From the NCBI GenBank assembly GCA_009733575.1, contig ML769388.1:558001-622000 (forward strand): a stretch of DNA of 64,000 nt, in the 5' to 3' direction. The DNA comes from Gymnopus androsaceus JB14 (lineage: Eukaryota; Basidiomycota; Agaricomycetes; Agaricales; Omphalotaceae). The notes beneath the pieces were generated by a model that saw only the letters and a program-made list of their open reading frames with translations, did no database searches and was not told the origin of the DNA. The translations under genes were made by a program, and so were the position numbers. This document shows, in pieces, positions 46,121-61,100 of this stretch (the stretch's first letter is position 1; the number at the start of each line of letters is the position of its first letter).

Positions 46121-48975
46121 ATGGACTCTACCAGCGGTATCGTACACAACGCAGGCACTGAGAATGGTGAACTCGTTCACCTGCCTCTCGAAGAGGTTCG
46201 CATTAATGCCTTGATCATCGATAGTAAGTTTCCGTCCAACGCCACATATGGTTGTTAACATGAATGCTAGTATCGGCCAGAGTAACTTTATCACAACTAT
46301 TCGTTAACCCGTCTGAGCATGCTACCAGCAAAGCGGTCTATCACTTTCCAGTCCCCGCATCGGCAGCTATTTGCGCTTTCGAGATGCGAATAGGCGATGG
46401 GCGTATTATAAAAGGCATTTCTAAAGACAGCAAGGTGGCTGCAGAGGAATTCGAGACGGCTATTCAAGAGGGCAGAGAGGCATCTCTTTTGAAATGGATC
46501 ACTGACGATAGTACGTGCGCCACAATATCTCTGATGCACCAGTAAACTGACTTTTAGTTGCAGTATTCACCATCTCGATTGGCTCGATCCCGGCTCAACA
46601 GACTGTAGAAACAAAGCTAGTGGTAAGTAATTGGTATTCTCTACAACAAGCTCCTTGATTAATTCTTTGTAGTTTGTCATGGACTTGATGAATGAAAACA
46701 CAGATGAAATTCGTTTCCATCTTCCAATGCATGTGGGTCAGCGCTACGGCGAAATACCACAAGATCTTGTCGAGTCGTCCCAGCCATCCTCGCATACTCG
46801 ACTCAGAATTACCGCTGACGTTCAGACCGGTGGGCGTATCTTGAACATCAAGAGCCCAACTCACTCTTCCGAAATCACCACGACCCAGTATCCTACTCAC
46901 TTGAATCGCCCATCACGTCGTAGAGCAACGATCAAGTATCGCTCAAAATCCTTCCTCGATCGTGATTACATCCTCATTATAGAGGCCGAAAACTTGGATT
47001 CCCCTCGATGTTTTGCAGAGCTTGAAGGTGATCCCGATCGCAAGGCACTCTAGCTTTGCAGTTGGCAGTTGTGCCCAAATTTAATTTGGTGTCAGCTCGA
47101 GCTCAAGAATACATCTTTGTCGTTGATAGAAGTGGAAGTATGACTGGTAATCGGATTGAGACCGCCAAACGCACGCTTTCAATGCTCCTTCGTATGCTTC
47201 CTACAAACCGGACATGGTTCAATATATTCAGCTTTGGAAGCCACTCTGATTGTCTATGGGAGGAAAGCCAGATGTATTCCCAACAGATGCTCGATATCGC
47301 GGTAAGATTGGCACTCTATATAACGTTTTCCAGTGCTGATGCAAATTAATCCCAAAGACAAGTTTAGTTGAGCGTATGGAAGCCAACTATGGAGGAACAG
47401 AAATTTACAATGCGATGCATAATGTCCTAACTTCTCGTCGAACAGATATCGCGACCGCCGTATTTCTTTTGACAGACGGCGAGTCCCATGATATTGATAG
47501 GACTACTTCACTGGTTCGGAGCGTAACAGACGGTGCATCACTGGTTGCTCCCCTTCGTGCTTATGTGCTAGGCATAGGCGATGGTGTTTCAACAGCCATG
47601 TGCGAAGGAATTGCGACCGCTGGTCGCGGCGTGTGTCTATACGCTGCTCAAGCAGAGGAAATTACCTCCAAATGCGCTCGTTTACTTCGAGCTGGTCGCA
47701 CGCCCTTTATCACGAATGTAACAGTCGATTGGGGCCTCTCCGATGAGTACCTAATGTCGTCCTCGAATTCAGTGTCCTTCTCAAGTACATCATCCCAACG
47801 GACTATACGTCTAAAGTCCTTCCCTGTCCTACAACAGGCGCCTACTAGGATAGATGATATACATGCTGGCGTACGTTTCACTGTATATGCCATTCTTCGT
47901 CTCAAGCGGATCAGAGTCCCTGAAGAAGTAGTGCTCCGTGGTAACCTCGATGATACTGGTGAACCATTCCAATTTCGTGTGCCTATCCGAGGGGTACAAC
48001 TCACGCAGGTCGGAACCCGGCATACCCACTATCCACACCATGGCTGCTTGGCATCTCATTAAAGAACATGATTATGGCAAAGCACCTTTACCGATGTATC
48101 AATCTATCCCAAATGTATCCCCAACAAACGAAGAACTCCGTGAGGCGGCGATTATTCGATTGGGTGAAATGTATCAGATTGCCAGTCGTTACACGTCTTT
48201 CATCGTAGACTCGGGTAAAGGCATGGATCGCGGAAGAGAGCGTCACGCTGACTTTGGCGATTGGAGCTCTGGTCCTCAGGTCAGTCGTTCATCGAGTCAA
48301 ACCGCATCTCCCACTGCCACCACTGCCACTTCACCGCTGAGCGCTCTATACGCGGATATCGTATCTGGGCTGGGATCCATTTTCGCGTCAACGAGCCCAT
48401 CTACAACCACTATGCCAGGCGAATGGCCTGAAAATCCTTCCCCGTCACCTTCAACTGCTCGTGACAATCCAGACGATGGCTACGAAAGTTCGGACAGCGT
48501 GCGAACGTTCACAACTCTCAGTTCCTTCCTAGGATCCGACTCTGACTGGAGCGATTGGACTGAGCCTTCGTCTCCCATATCAGAGGAGATGGAACGGAGG
48601 CCTCCCCCGCAATTCATTCCAGTACGGTTCGCCCCGCCTCACTTGCGACCTCCTCCTCCTCCTCCCGCACCTCCGCCTCGTCCTCGTACACCCCCTCCGC
48701 TTTTACCAGAAGTAGTTGACCTGGTCAAAATGCAGCAATTCGATGGTTCTTACGAACTAGATGCTCATCTTCACATGTTGGTGGGGGACGCTGCATTCAA
48801 CCTAGTCGGAGTGGACGAAAAGGCATGGGCAACAGCGTTGTCCATCGCATATATTACAAAACAAATGGGTAATCAAAGGGAACTACTTGAAGACTTGCTA
48901 CAAAAGTCTCTGGAATTCCTGAGAAGAGGCAATAACGAGAACTTGATTTCGCGAGCTACCTCTCTCATCCGATAA
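46121..48975 (+). CDS. VIT and von Willebrand A domain protein
   Basis: The architecture is a VIT domain (HLPLEEVRINALIID, ISARVTLSQLFVNPSEHATS, KAVYHFPVPASAAICAFEM) followed by a VWA domain. Its MIDAS metal site is complete at the start: FVVDRSGSMTGNRI (DxSxS), with GGTEIYNAM and LLTDGE. This is the order found in inter-alpha-trypsin-inhibitor heavy chains, VWA5A and PARP4, here without a signal peptide, so probably cytosolic. The C-terminal part has a disordered acidic/Ser stretch, a poly-proline block (RPPPPPPAPPPRPRTPPP) and a folded tail (MQQFDGSYELDAHLHMLVGD). Frame breaks: a missing G at 47044-47045 between DPDRK and TLALQLAVVPKF, and an extra G at 48008-48009 before SEPGIPTIHTMAAW. 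Cellular role unknown; adhesion or protein-complex scaffolding is typical for VWA proteins. Confidence 0.88.
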
Positions 48976-49064
48976 TTCGTACGAGATACTGTATTTTTGG
49001 TTCGTTTTTTTTTTTCGTAAAATAAGCGCCGATATGATATGATAAACAATGGTTCTGAGGAGAT

Positions 49065-51341
49065 TTAAGCTTCTGCCGGAGCTGAGGCAACTTGACCGCC
49101 CTTGGCAGCAGTTGGAGTGAATGTGTGCCAACGATCGTTAAATCGAACATCTGAGAGAACGTTAGTGACCAGAAGACTTGATGAGGGACAGAGATATACC
49201 TAAAGGGCGGCCACCATACATGTACTGCTGGAATTTTGCTGCAACCAAGAAGTTAGTATATCGTTGACGGAGGCGCAGGAGAACGTACCGATGGCGGTTT
49301 CAGCCTCGCTGATCTGCCCAAACTGAACTACTCCACAGCCCTTGGAACGGGTACCTTCGAACAGAATCTCCGCCAATTCGACTTGGCCTGTAGTTTCGAA
49401 CAACTCAACCAGATCTTCATTCGCAGTAGACCAAGGCAACTGTGAAAAGAGTGAGCTTTTTTGGACACAAAACAAAGCACCTCACTCACGTTGCGGACCA
49501 TGATCTGCTGACTAGGCTCGGGCTCGGTAAATGCAGCAGGTCCACCATGGCCATGGAAGCCCATTCCACCGTTATACCCACCAGCAGAGTAGCTATCCAT
49601 TCTCATACCAGGACCTTGCTGATCAGGGCCGGAATAGTCGGCGTAAAGATCCCTGTTGGAGAAATCGCGACCTGGTCCACCAAACCCACCTCCGCGCATA
49701 CCACCTCTGAATCCACCACGACCGCCGAAGCCACCGCGGAATCCACCGCGTAGACCGCCACGGAATCCGCCACGTCCACCTGGTCCGGATAGACCAGCGA
49801 AACGGTCCTAAAGGTTGATTAGATTAAACTTCAACATTAGGCGCGCTCTTACCTCTCGGACTTCGAGTATACGACCATACCAGTCGAATCCATGGTACAT
49901 GCCTGATTGAAAATATGAATTTCAGCTTACACTAGAATAGGTTGAATAATTATACCGATTGCTTGCTGAGCGTCCTTTGATGTCTCAAATACGACGGTGC
50001 CAGAACCTTTGGGACGGCCATCTGCCCCAATGTTGATGTCGGCACGAACAATATTGCCTGCAGTGCGGAACAGGTCTTTGAGGTCTTGCCATCCTGCTTG
50101 GTAAGGAAGCTAGAATACTAATGAGTACGTGTTCACAAGACAAGAAACCCGACAGCCTACGTTTCCGACGTAAAGTTGGTTTCCTGGATTAGTGTGACTA
50201 AACTGATTGTGGGAAGCGGGACGTGGAGGAGGGGCTGCGTTAAAGCCCTGTCCAGCCATAGCCATGCCCATTTTACCTGGAACTGGTGTAGCTCCAAACC
50301 GAGATTCATTTTCACGATCCTGTTGATGCGATGAGCAAGATAAACGCTGATTAAAGGTGAGTCTTACCTCTCGGATGTATACTGGACGTCCAAGAAGCGT
50401 CATTTCCGAAAGTTCGCGGACTGCACGCTGGGCATCCTCAGAATTTGCAAATTCAACAATTCTGTTCGAAAGTAGCTCAGTATAACAGTAGACAAGAGAT
50501 ATTTTCAACGCACCCGCAACCTTTGGAGACTCCCATCGGCGTGACCAAAACTTCGGCGAATAAAACTTCCCCAGCTGCCAATCCCAAAAAGTCAATATCC
50601 TCTCGACATCTCCATTTTCCAGACAAAAAAATAACAAATCGGCCCCTCCGCAACAACTCGGAAAACAGCAGCCACTTTGAAAAAAACAGTTCGACCACTT
50701 CTGTCAACATCACACACACTCTCGCCGCAACAAACTCAAATATTGAAAAGACTTGAAGATCCCCAACCCACCTCCCCTCATAAATTCCAGGAGATCCCGG
50801 TACCTGACGTCGTAGCTGAGATTGCCAATGTAGACTCGGTTTTCTCTCTTGCTGATTTTTGCGAATTCGACAGCCTCTTCATGGTCGGCATTCATCGGTC
50901 CGCCTAGAGAACGAGCAAAAGCCTCGGTACCCTTGCGATCTCTGCTCCTAGAGCGACTTGGGCTTCTGCTCCTTGTACGAGAGCGAGAACGACGAGAGCG
51001 CCGCCGAGGTGAAGCTGACCGTCTCCGCGAGCGAGAACGAGAGCGGGAACGCCGACGGCGCTGATTTATGATTAGTGTTTGATTTTTATAGATAGTACAA
51101 CTTACTTCAGGCTCCCAATGGTCTGCACCTCCTCGACGACGACCTAGAAACTGGTTAAATCTCTGATAACAAAGGAGAAAAATAGCATACCGCTCTCTCT
51201 TCGGTCACGGTCCCTTCTGTCTCTGTCTCTGTCACGGTCATGATCCCTGTCTCTATCTCTGTCCCTTTCTCTGTCTCTGTCGCGGTCACGTTCGCCGCTT
51301 CTGCCGTCCATTTCGTCTTTGGTGCTTTCAACGACGTCCAT
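49065..51341 (-). CDS. SR-type RNA-binding protein with three RRMs and RGG box
   Basis: The N-terminal part has alternating Arg-Asp (DRDRDRERDRDRDRDHDRD) and RS-rich segments. Three RRMs follow. RRM1 is RVYIGNLSYDVRYRDLLEFM with GCGIVEFANSEDAQRAV. RRM2 is NQLYVGN-LPYQAGWQDLKDLF with GSGTVVFETSKDAQQAI. After an RGG/GF-rich box (GGFRGGFGGRGGFRGG), RRM3 is QQIMVRN-LPWSTANEDLVELF with GCGVVQFGQISEAETAI. The order and the C-terminus match Gbp2/Hrb1-type mRNA export and splicing-surveillance factors, and hnRNP M in animals. All introns are GT-AG and no frame break was found. It probably binds nascent mRNA in the nucleus and associates with THO/TREX; that is inferred from the family. The divergent promoter shared with the halogenase gene is 437 bases. 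Confidence 0.9.
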
Positions 51342-51778
51342 GAAAGCGAAAGTACAAGTGAAAGCGGTGAGAAATTTTGATGAGTTGAGTCAGTTGCTCG
51401 CGTGGCCAGGCGCCGAATGCCGAGTGCATTCCTGTTCCGGCCTACAAATTTAGAGTGGCATATAACCGGAAATAATGAGCTAAATAATGCTCTGAGCGCA
51501 ACCTTGTTTATCCAAGAAACCGCTTGTATGTTCTAATTTATGTTCATACTTTTGACTGTAGGCTTTAAAAGACTTCCATTACAAAATTATTAGTGTATTA
51601 ATATCCTATTACTTTGAATCTATGGATTCTGGAAGAGATCCTCGGCTTTATCCCAGTTTGTTTTCTTATATTTTCCTTTTCGACGTGGAATAGAGTATCT
51701 GGAACCTGCGTCGATGCTTCTTTTTCTCGGTCTTTAAAGAGAGAAAAATTCGCTTCTTTCCTTTTACCTCGATCTATA
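51342..51778. other. Divergent intergenic region
   Basis: The 437 bases between the RRM-protein start and the halogenase start are AT-rich in the right half. No gene or clear TATA box is seen. Confidence 0.45.
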
Positions 51779-54067
<2,289 letters not shown>

Positions 54068-54316
54068 TTTTCAGTGCGAACATACGCAGAATCCAGATGG
54101 CAGCAGATCGGAAATCAACGAAATACTGTAATATACAACACGATTATTACAAAACGAAAATGTACAACATTCACGAGGAGGAGAAGAAACCCGAGCTAAT
54201 CATAGTGGTGCAGTGAGAGTAGTTAAATAATAATAATGATAGCAATGTAGTTTTGGGCTAGGTGGCTAGCTAGTATCCAGTCATAATAAAGAATACTGGA
54301 GCGGTGACAGAATGAT
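54068..54316. other. Convergent spacer
   Basis: About 250 AT-rich bases between two stop codons. Nothing recognised. Confidence 0.5.
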
Positions 54317-55343
54317 TCAAGTAACGGGCAAGGATCCACTGCATCCAGTGGCAATAATTGTTGGCACAGCTAGAACGCGCGGATTTGGACGGTCAAAGAT
54401 TTGGATCGAGAGATCCTTGTCGACTGAATCAGAATCCAGCGGTGATTGAAGAGCTTGAAGAACAATAACAGGTTCAGGGCCAGCCTGTAACGAATGTTAG
54501 GATTGAAAAGACGAATATATTAAATGAGGTTGCGTACCGGGACTATACGAGAACGGCGTCGTGGTCTGTAGAGAGTAAAGACCCTGGTGCCTTTTCGGGC
54601 AGCAAGCTGCAACGACGGTTAGGCTTGAAAAAGCACCAAAGGAATTTGCGTACAGCAGTTCGTAGCACTGGAATGGTAAATGCAGGTAGCGATACACCTT
54701 CCGTTGTCACTGGCGTCAAGCCAGATTTCCTTGCGGAACCAGTCTCTTCGTCGGCTCGCCGTTGTATGGTCTACAATCACCAGAAACTATGGGCATACAT
54801 TGAAAAGCAAGAGATGGCCTACAGTATGAGCAGGTATGTTGATTACGTCTGAAAATGGACCTCGCGCAAGAGGAGCTATGAACAACGGCGTTAAAAGGCG
54901 CATATAATGACCGCATTCACTCTTACCATCAATTTTCAGAATGGCTCTGGTACCGAAGACAACTGCCCGACAAGTGCGCTCAAGGACATCTCCTGCGACG
55001 AGACTCGCCGAGCTGATACACGCGTAGAAGGTCCTTGTTGGGAAAGGATTCTGCTTGAGAAGAGCATCTCGAGCGCTTTTGACACATATCTACAATGCCT
55101 AATATGAAGGAGCTCTCTAGCGATGAGAGCAAGAAGACTTACCGGGAATTCATAAAGGCTAACACCCTCCTCATGAGCGAGGATTTTAGCCAGTGTCCTT
55201 TCCAACCTCCTCGCGCCCTCCACAACGCTGGCCTTAGTGATGCGAATACTCGCTTCAGAGTCTTTGTTGACGAACGGCTCGACAGAAAGAGCATTTTGAA
55301 AGTAAACAGAACTGAGAAGATGGCATCGCTCAACATTCATCAT
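54317..55343 (-). CDS. Unknown protein, five-exon gene model
   Basis: I do not recognise the product. The start MMNVERCHLLSSVYFQNALS opens exon 1, which ends at SLYEFP before GTAAGT. Splicing continues in one frame through ICVKSARDALLKQNPFPTR, TFYACISSASLVAGDVLERT, VVFGTRAILKID, then a 52-base intron to TIQRRADEETGSARKSGLTP, LPAFTIPVLRTA, LAARKGTRVFTLYRPRRRSR and AGPEPVIVLQALQSPLD, ending ATGCSGSLPVT. All four introns are GT-AG of normal size, the reading frame is kept at each join, and composition is protein-like, which is the evidence for a gene. No signal peptide or membrane helix is seen. Plus-strand ORFs in the same stretch are shadows. Confidence 0.55.
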
Positions 55344-55801
55344 GATGGTAAGAGGACGAGTTCTAAGAAAGGCAAGTCAAAGCAGGAATAACAGCGGCGA
55401 TTCGCGCAATCGCCTACAAAGAGCCTTTCTACATTTATTAATGAGGGCTAAGTTCCTGGACCTAGATAGTTTACTAGTACTCATGCATTTACGAGGTATC
55501 TAATACCTGGCTCAACCACACTTCCGTATTGTGCTGACAGCTCATTTGTGCGATTTTTACAGATTACTAGATGCAACAGCTCTTAGGCGAATGCAGTTGT
55601 AGAAATATCTTTAAGCGCATAGATTGGCTTGGAGCAATTGGAGACCAGAATCAATTTCAAATTAAGAGCAGGCGCTAAAAAAGTAGCGCTGGCGTGCCGA
55701 AAGGCTGTTGAGTCGTTGAGTCAGTGTGTGAAAATTTCATTTTGCTTCTTTTCTCCCAAACTTCAACCTTCCACTTCACAACCTTTCGCCACACGACCAG
55801 C
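55344..55801. other. Divergent intergenic region
   Basis: The 458 bases between the unknown gene start and the SUB2 start. No TATA box or gene is seen. The SUB2 leader is pyrimidine-rich, with TTCTTTTCTCCC near 55747. Confidence 0.45.
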
Positions 55802-57837
55802 ATGAGCGCGGAAAACGAAGACCTCATCGACTATGAAGACGAGCATGATATCCCTATTCCAGCTGCAACCAGCAATGGTGCAGCTACTGGAGGGGCTGAC
55901 GGAGACGACAAAGACAAAAAGAACTTTTCTGGCATCCATTCGACTGGTTTTAGGTATGTTCATATTTTTTTCAAACTTTTAATCATTTCTAATATCGTCC
56001 AAAGGGATTTTCTGTTGAAACCTGAGCTTTTGCGTGCGATTAGTGACCTTGGTTTCGAGCACCCCTCAGAAGGTTTGTTTGTACATAAAAAAGGTCATAT
56101 TGAACAAAACTAACTTTTTCAACAGTTCAACAGGAATGTATTCCCCAAGCAGTCCTTGGAATGGACGTCTTGTGTCAGGCCAAGTCAGGTCACGGCAAAA
56201 CTGCTGTTTTCGTGCTTGCCACGCTGCAGCAGCTTGAGCCTGTCAATGGCCATGTCTCTGTCCTCGTGCTTTGCCACACTCGTGAACTCGCCTTTCAAAT
56301 CAAAAACGAATACACCAGATTCGCCAAATACATGCCCGACGTTCGAATCAGCACTTTTTACGGCGGAACTCCAGTCTCAAAAGACGCTGAAACCCTTCGC
56401 GACAAAGCAAAATGCCCGCATATCGTCGTCGCCACACCCGGTAGATTAAACGCCTTGGCGAGAGACAAGGTTCTGGATGCGAAGAATGTAAAGCACTTTG
56501 TGTTGGATGAGTGCGACAAGATGCTGGAACAGCTTGGTTAGTCATATACGAGTTTGGGCCTCCACACATACATCATCTTCATGCTCGTCACACATGGGAC
56601 GATGCATCGACTGCCGCCACGTGGTCTTTCACTCTTCATAACCTTTCGTCCGTGGTGGCTTTCCTTGGATACCGTTTGGAATCAGGGTGGGGTCTGGTAG
56701 AGGTAGAAGTGTACAGAGCGGAGCGAGAGAGGGGGAGCCGGCGGTGAATGAACCTAGAGGGGTTGAACATGTCACTCAGCAATTCGTCTCCAAGCCGTAT
56801 GCCGCCATCTACGACATACCTTTCTCTTCTTTTGGTTTTATACTTTTTTCTCCTTCCCGCCTCTGCGACAGCTCAATTCTAATCACGACATCGTCCTACC
56901 AGACATGCGACGCGACGTTCAAGAAATTTTCCGGGCGACACCTCACCACAAGCAGGTCATGATGTTCAGTGCTACACTTGCAAAGGAAATAAGAACAACA
57001 TGCAAGAAATTCATGTCGAATGTCTGTATTCATTGCTCATTTTTTGAATCATCTGATGCCAATTTCATCTTCATACAGCCTTTGGAGATCTTTGTTGACG
57101 ATGAAACAAAGCTGACTCTCCACGGACTCCAACAACACTACGTCAAACTCGAGGAGAAGGAGAAGAACAGGAAGTTAAATGAACTTCTTGATACTCTCGA
57201 ATTCAACCAAGTAGGTGATAGTGTCGTATTGAAGTACTTGTTGCTCATATTATATCAGGTCGTCATCTTTGTCAAGTCGGTTGCTCGCGCGATGGAGCTC
57301 GACAAACTCCTGGTGTCCTGCAACTTCCCGAGTATTAGTATCCACTCCGGACTACAGCAGGAAGAGCGGTAAGGAGGTCTTGACTAGGAGTGCTCTACTT
57401 TGCTTACGTTCCTTTCCTAATGTAGAATCAGCCGCTATACCGCGTTCAAGGCTTTCGAAAAGCGTATATTGGTAGCCACTGACATCTTTGGTCGAGGTAT
57501 CGATGTCGAGCGGGTCAACATCGTTGTCAACTACGACTGTCCCCCTGATGCTGACAGTTACCTCCATCGTGTTGGGTGAGTTGACATCTATCATCTCGTC
57601 CTGAATTAGTCTAATGTGTTCTTTTCTTCAGTCGTGCTGGTCGTTTCGGTACCAAGGGTCTTGCTATCACCTTTGTCTCTACAGATGAGGACCAGACAGT
57701 CATGAATCAAATTCAGGCTCGATTCGAAGTGGCGGTTCCCGAGCTTCCGGAGCACATTGATCCTGCCAGTTACAGTGAGTATCTCATGCCCGAAATTAGC
57801 GCAAGCGTTAACCTTCCTCCGTTTAGTGACCTCGTAA
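55802..57837 (+). CDS. SUB2: Spliceosome and mRNA-export helicase Sub2/UAP56
   Basis: Sub2 is the DECD-box ATPase of TREX that couples splicing to mRNA export. The start gives [40 protein letters not shown] and [20 protein letters not shown] follow, then motif I AKSGHGKT, Ia CHTRELA, Ib [50 protein letters not shown]. The last short exon gives YMTS and a stop, after HIDPASY. The intron inside the DECD region (56537-56902) is about 366 bases long, against about 50 for its neighbours. All introns are GT-AG and no frame breaks were found. The identity is certain. Confidence 0.96.
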
Positions 57838-58133
57838 ATATTCACTCCCTTGTTCTAATACTTCACCCATCTCGTTCAACTGTTATGTACTCTTGTATTT
57901 TATGATACGCGGTATTCAATATTGTCGATGATATTCTTTGTCTTTGTCATGCAAGTGGTGTGGTGTGAGCTTGCCCAGGAACCAAAAATATCTCCGTTAA
58001 CGATTCCGAAAGTTCCGGGCTCAGAGTTGCTCTTCTTTCCCTGACTATCATCTACATACTCTACTAAGTATCATCTGCTTGATTGCCTAGGGAGCAGGTA
58101 CTTTCTTAAAGGCCTCAATAGTCTTTCGAGTTC
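57838..58133. other. Spacer SUB2 to histidine kinase
   Basis: 296 bases holding the SUB2 3' end and the upstream region of the kinase gene. Nothing recognised. Confidence 0.45.
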
Positions 58134-61100
58134 ATGAAGCGTAAATTTGGGCAGACATCACTGCCTACACTATTTTTTCGATCGGATGGTGTGCTTACTG
58201 TACCAGGTTACACGTTCTCAAAGGTCGATTTTTCCTCGTGTCCCTCAAAATTCAACTATACTGAAAGCATTATAGGCCACACCATGGCAGGATACCGGAA
58301 GTATGACACTATTGGCCGAGGGAAGCAGCTTGAAAGATAGTTCCAGTGTGCTCGCCAAAATTGCTCCGGCACATTCCAATGCGTCCATGTGTTTGGAAAG
58401 AGAGGCACATATGTACGTCGCGTATAACGTCTATAAAAATACTGTACAAACCTCCTTCGGTAGTCTTCAAAAGATTGCAACCTCTCCCACACAATTTAAA
58501 CCAACTCTGAGGATGATAGAGCTCCTAACTATCCCTAAAGATCACGGAGACGTTGTCGTTCTGCTCTTGGTTCATCCTGGACTAAACTTGCTGGGCAGAT
58601 ACCTTCCGCCCTCCAAAGTGAACGATTTGTTGCTGGCAGACGTCTCCCGTGCCCGACATATGCCATCGCACAGAGATGTGTTCATGATGGACGTGGATAA
58701 TTCGGATATTGAGCAGGAGATGGAGGCTTTTGACGTGGTAGATCTGGCTACGTTCCTAGAGTGCGTGCAGCTCGCATTGTAGTGTCGGGCCATGCTGACG
58801 GCGGTTGGTTAGATTTGCTATTCAAGCAACGTTATGTCTAGAGATGATTCATAGGTACGTGTTCAACATACGCGTCGTACTTGACTAATCTCTCCAAAGA
58901 ACTGGAATCATACATCGTGAAGGTGTGCAAACTCTTGACGCGTAAACCAATTATTATGCTAATTAGGTCTAGTTCGAGCCAACGCGTTCCATCTCAATGC
59001 TCACTCTGGCACCGTACGCTTCGCTCATTTCGGTAACCGAGCTGTCTCTCTTGAGAATTACGGCTCTCCATCCACTTTGGTTCTACGGACTTTTGAAGAG
59101 GATGAAAAGTTGAAAGTCAAGGAAGCTCTTTGCTATCTAGCTCCCGAGCAGACAGGGAGCATCGAGACCATGACTCAAGACCAACGGACCGATCTTTATT
59201 CTCTGGGGATTCTTTTTTGGACGTTGCTGGTGGGTCGGGGTCAGATGCCTTTTGAAGGGGGAGCGTTGGAACTGCTGCATTCTATTGTCCAGAAAAGACC
59301 CATGCCAGTCCATGAGGTGCGAAGGGACGTTCCACAGGTTTTGGCGAATATAGTGGACAAGGTACGTACGTCCGCCTCATCGCAAAAGCTTGGGGTTGAT
59401 GATTTCTTTCGCAGCTTCTAGCAAAACCACCCGATCAACGTTATCAAAGTGCTTATGGCCTCAAGGTGGATCTGTTAGAGTGTCAACGTCGACTTCTTAT
59501 AACGGTCTCGTCCGCGTCTGGTGATGCAGAAGTGATTCGACTACCCCAACCGCCCCCTAATAACTTTGGCTGATTATTTATATCCTAGCTTATACCTCAC
59601 TTCGAGATCGCTATGCAAGATAGATTCATGGTGCGCACACTGAACCATTTGTCATCACGTTACTGACTAGGTCTTCAGGATTTCACCATGCCTTTAGCTT
59701 TGGTAAGCAGCCTTGATTGTGTTTGTAGGATGAGTTTCGATGTCCTTCCCATAGTTTGGTCGCGACAAGGAGCTGGAGCTTATTAGGAACGTTAGTGAGT
59801 AATGGAGGCAGGTGTTCAACGTGTGCAATCGCTGATGAAACCGTAGTTCGGCATACAAATACAAGCTTCTCGAGGCATCTGTCGACGTCTGAAGGTTACA
59901 TCGCTATATCTTCTTCCGAAAGTCAAGGCACCGGAACAGCTATTGACGATCCTACAGAATCCACCTCTTCGCACAGCGGATCTGCCTCTGCAATGGACGG
60001 CGGTAATAAATCAATCTCTCCTCGATATTCTCCAACCCAGGATTACAGCGCTGTAAGCTTCAGCCCTTCTATTCAAACAAGCGACACCCTCCGGCGCGCA
60101 GCTTTGAGACCAAGGAATAGGTCCTCCAGAGCTCAGGCTGTTCTTCTTGTAGGCCCGCCAGGGTAAGTTATGCGTATCCTGACGTTTGGTCTCGCTCGCT
60201 AAATTTATACATCCAGAGCAGGCAAGAGTTCCATGATTCTTGTGAACCAAGCAAAATGGAGATGTACGTTTTTGGTGAACTGGACAAAGAGCCGTGCTAA
60301 TAACGTTATTTAGCTCATGGCCTATGGGGACAAGCCAAGTTTCAGAACGCGGATTCCGCACCCTTTGCAGCTTTGGTCGGCCATCTTTACTAAATGAATG
60401 CCCTTTGTGTGTCTGACATGATCTCAGTTAGGATGCCTGTCATCGGTGCTTCGACAATTGATGGTCTTTCATATGGACGTTCATCGCTTTGTCTCTGCTT
60501 TGAGGGATAGATTAGGGCCACAAATCCAGAACATACCCCTCCTATATCAAGGGACACCGGAACTGAGAGATATTTTGGCTCTTTTCGGTCTTCATCTAGA
60601 TACTCCGCGCGAAAAATTAAGCACTAAAGAGTTACGCGCGAGATTCCAGACTCTAATGGAAAATGTTTTTGCGGTCATTGCAGACACCCGCTTATTTGCA
60701 CTTTTCTTGGATGATCTTCACGAGGCTGATGACTCGTAAGTCACCAGACCATCCGTTGAAATTATGGCTCACTGAGGGCTGTTTTACAGGACATTAGACG
60801 TGGTTTCAGCTCTTTTCAATTCAAGAAGTCGTATGGTATGTGTGTTGGTCGGGAATTGGTCATCGGCTGCTAAAATGAGCATTATGTAGCTGATTTTCGT
60901 CACCCTGCGTTCGGACAAGACGTGAGTCTTTTGTTTTTGAGTTTGGCAGGTCACTGATAAAATACCAGTGATGCGGTGGAAAGAGTACGAAAGATGTTCA
61001 GCAGTCGCGCTCGTCCAACTTGGATAAACTTGGAGCCGCTTTCGTACCCTGCGATTCATGCACTAGTTTCAAAAAGCTTGCATCGTTGTAAAGAGGATTC

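Noticed and set aside
51200..51310. Repeat array resembling CRISPR or a minisatellite
   Set aside because: The regular GTCTCTGTC pattern is simply the Arg-Asp coding repeat of the RRM protein. There are no spacers.
54600..55391. Plus-strand ORFs opposite the unknown minus-strand gene
   Set aside because: They cannot be joined through plus-strand splice sites, while the minus strand gives five frame-consistent exons.
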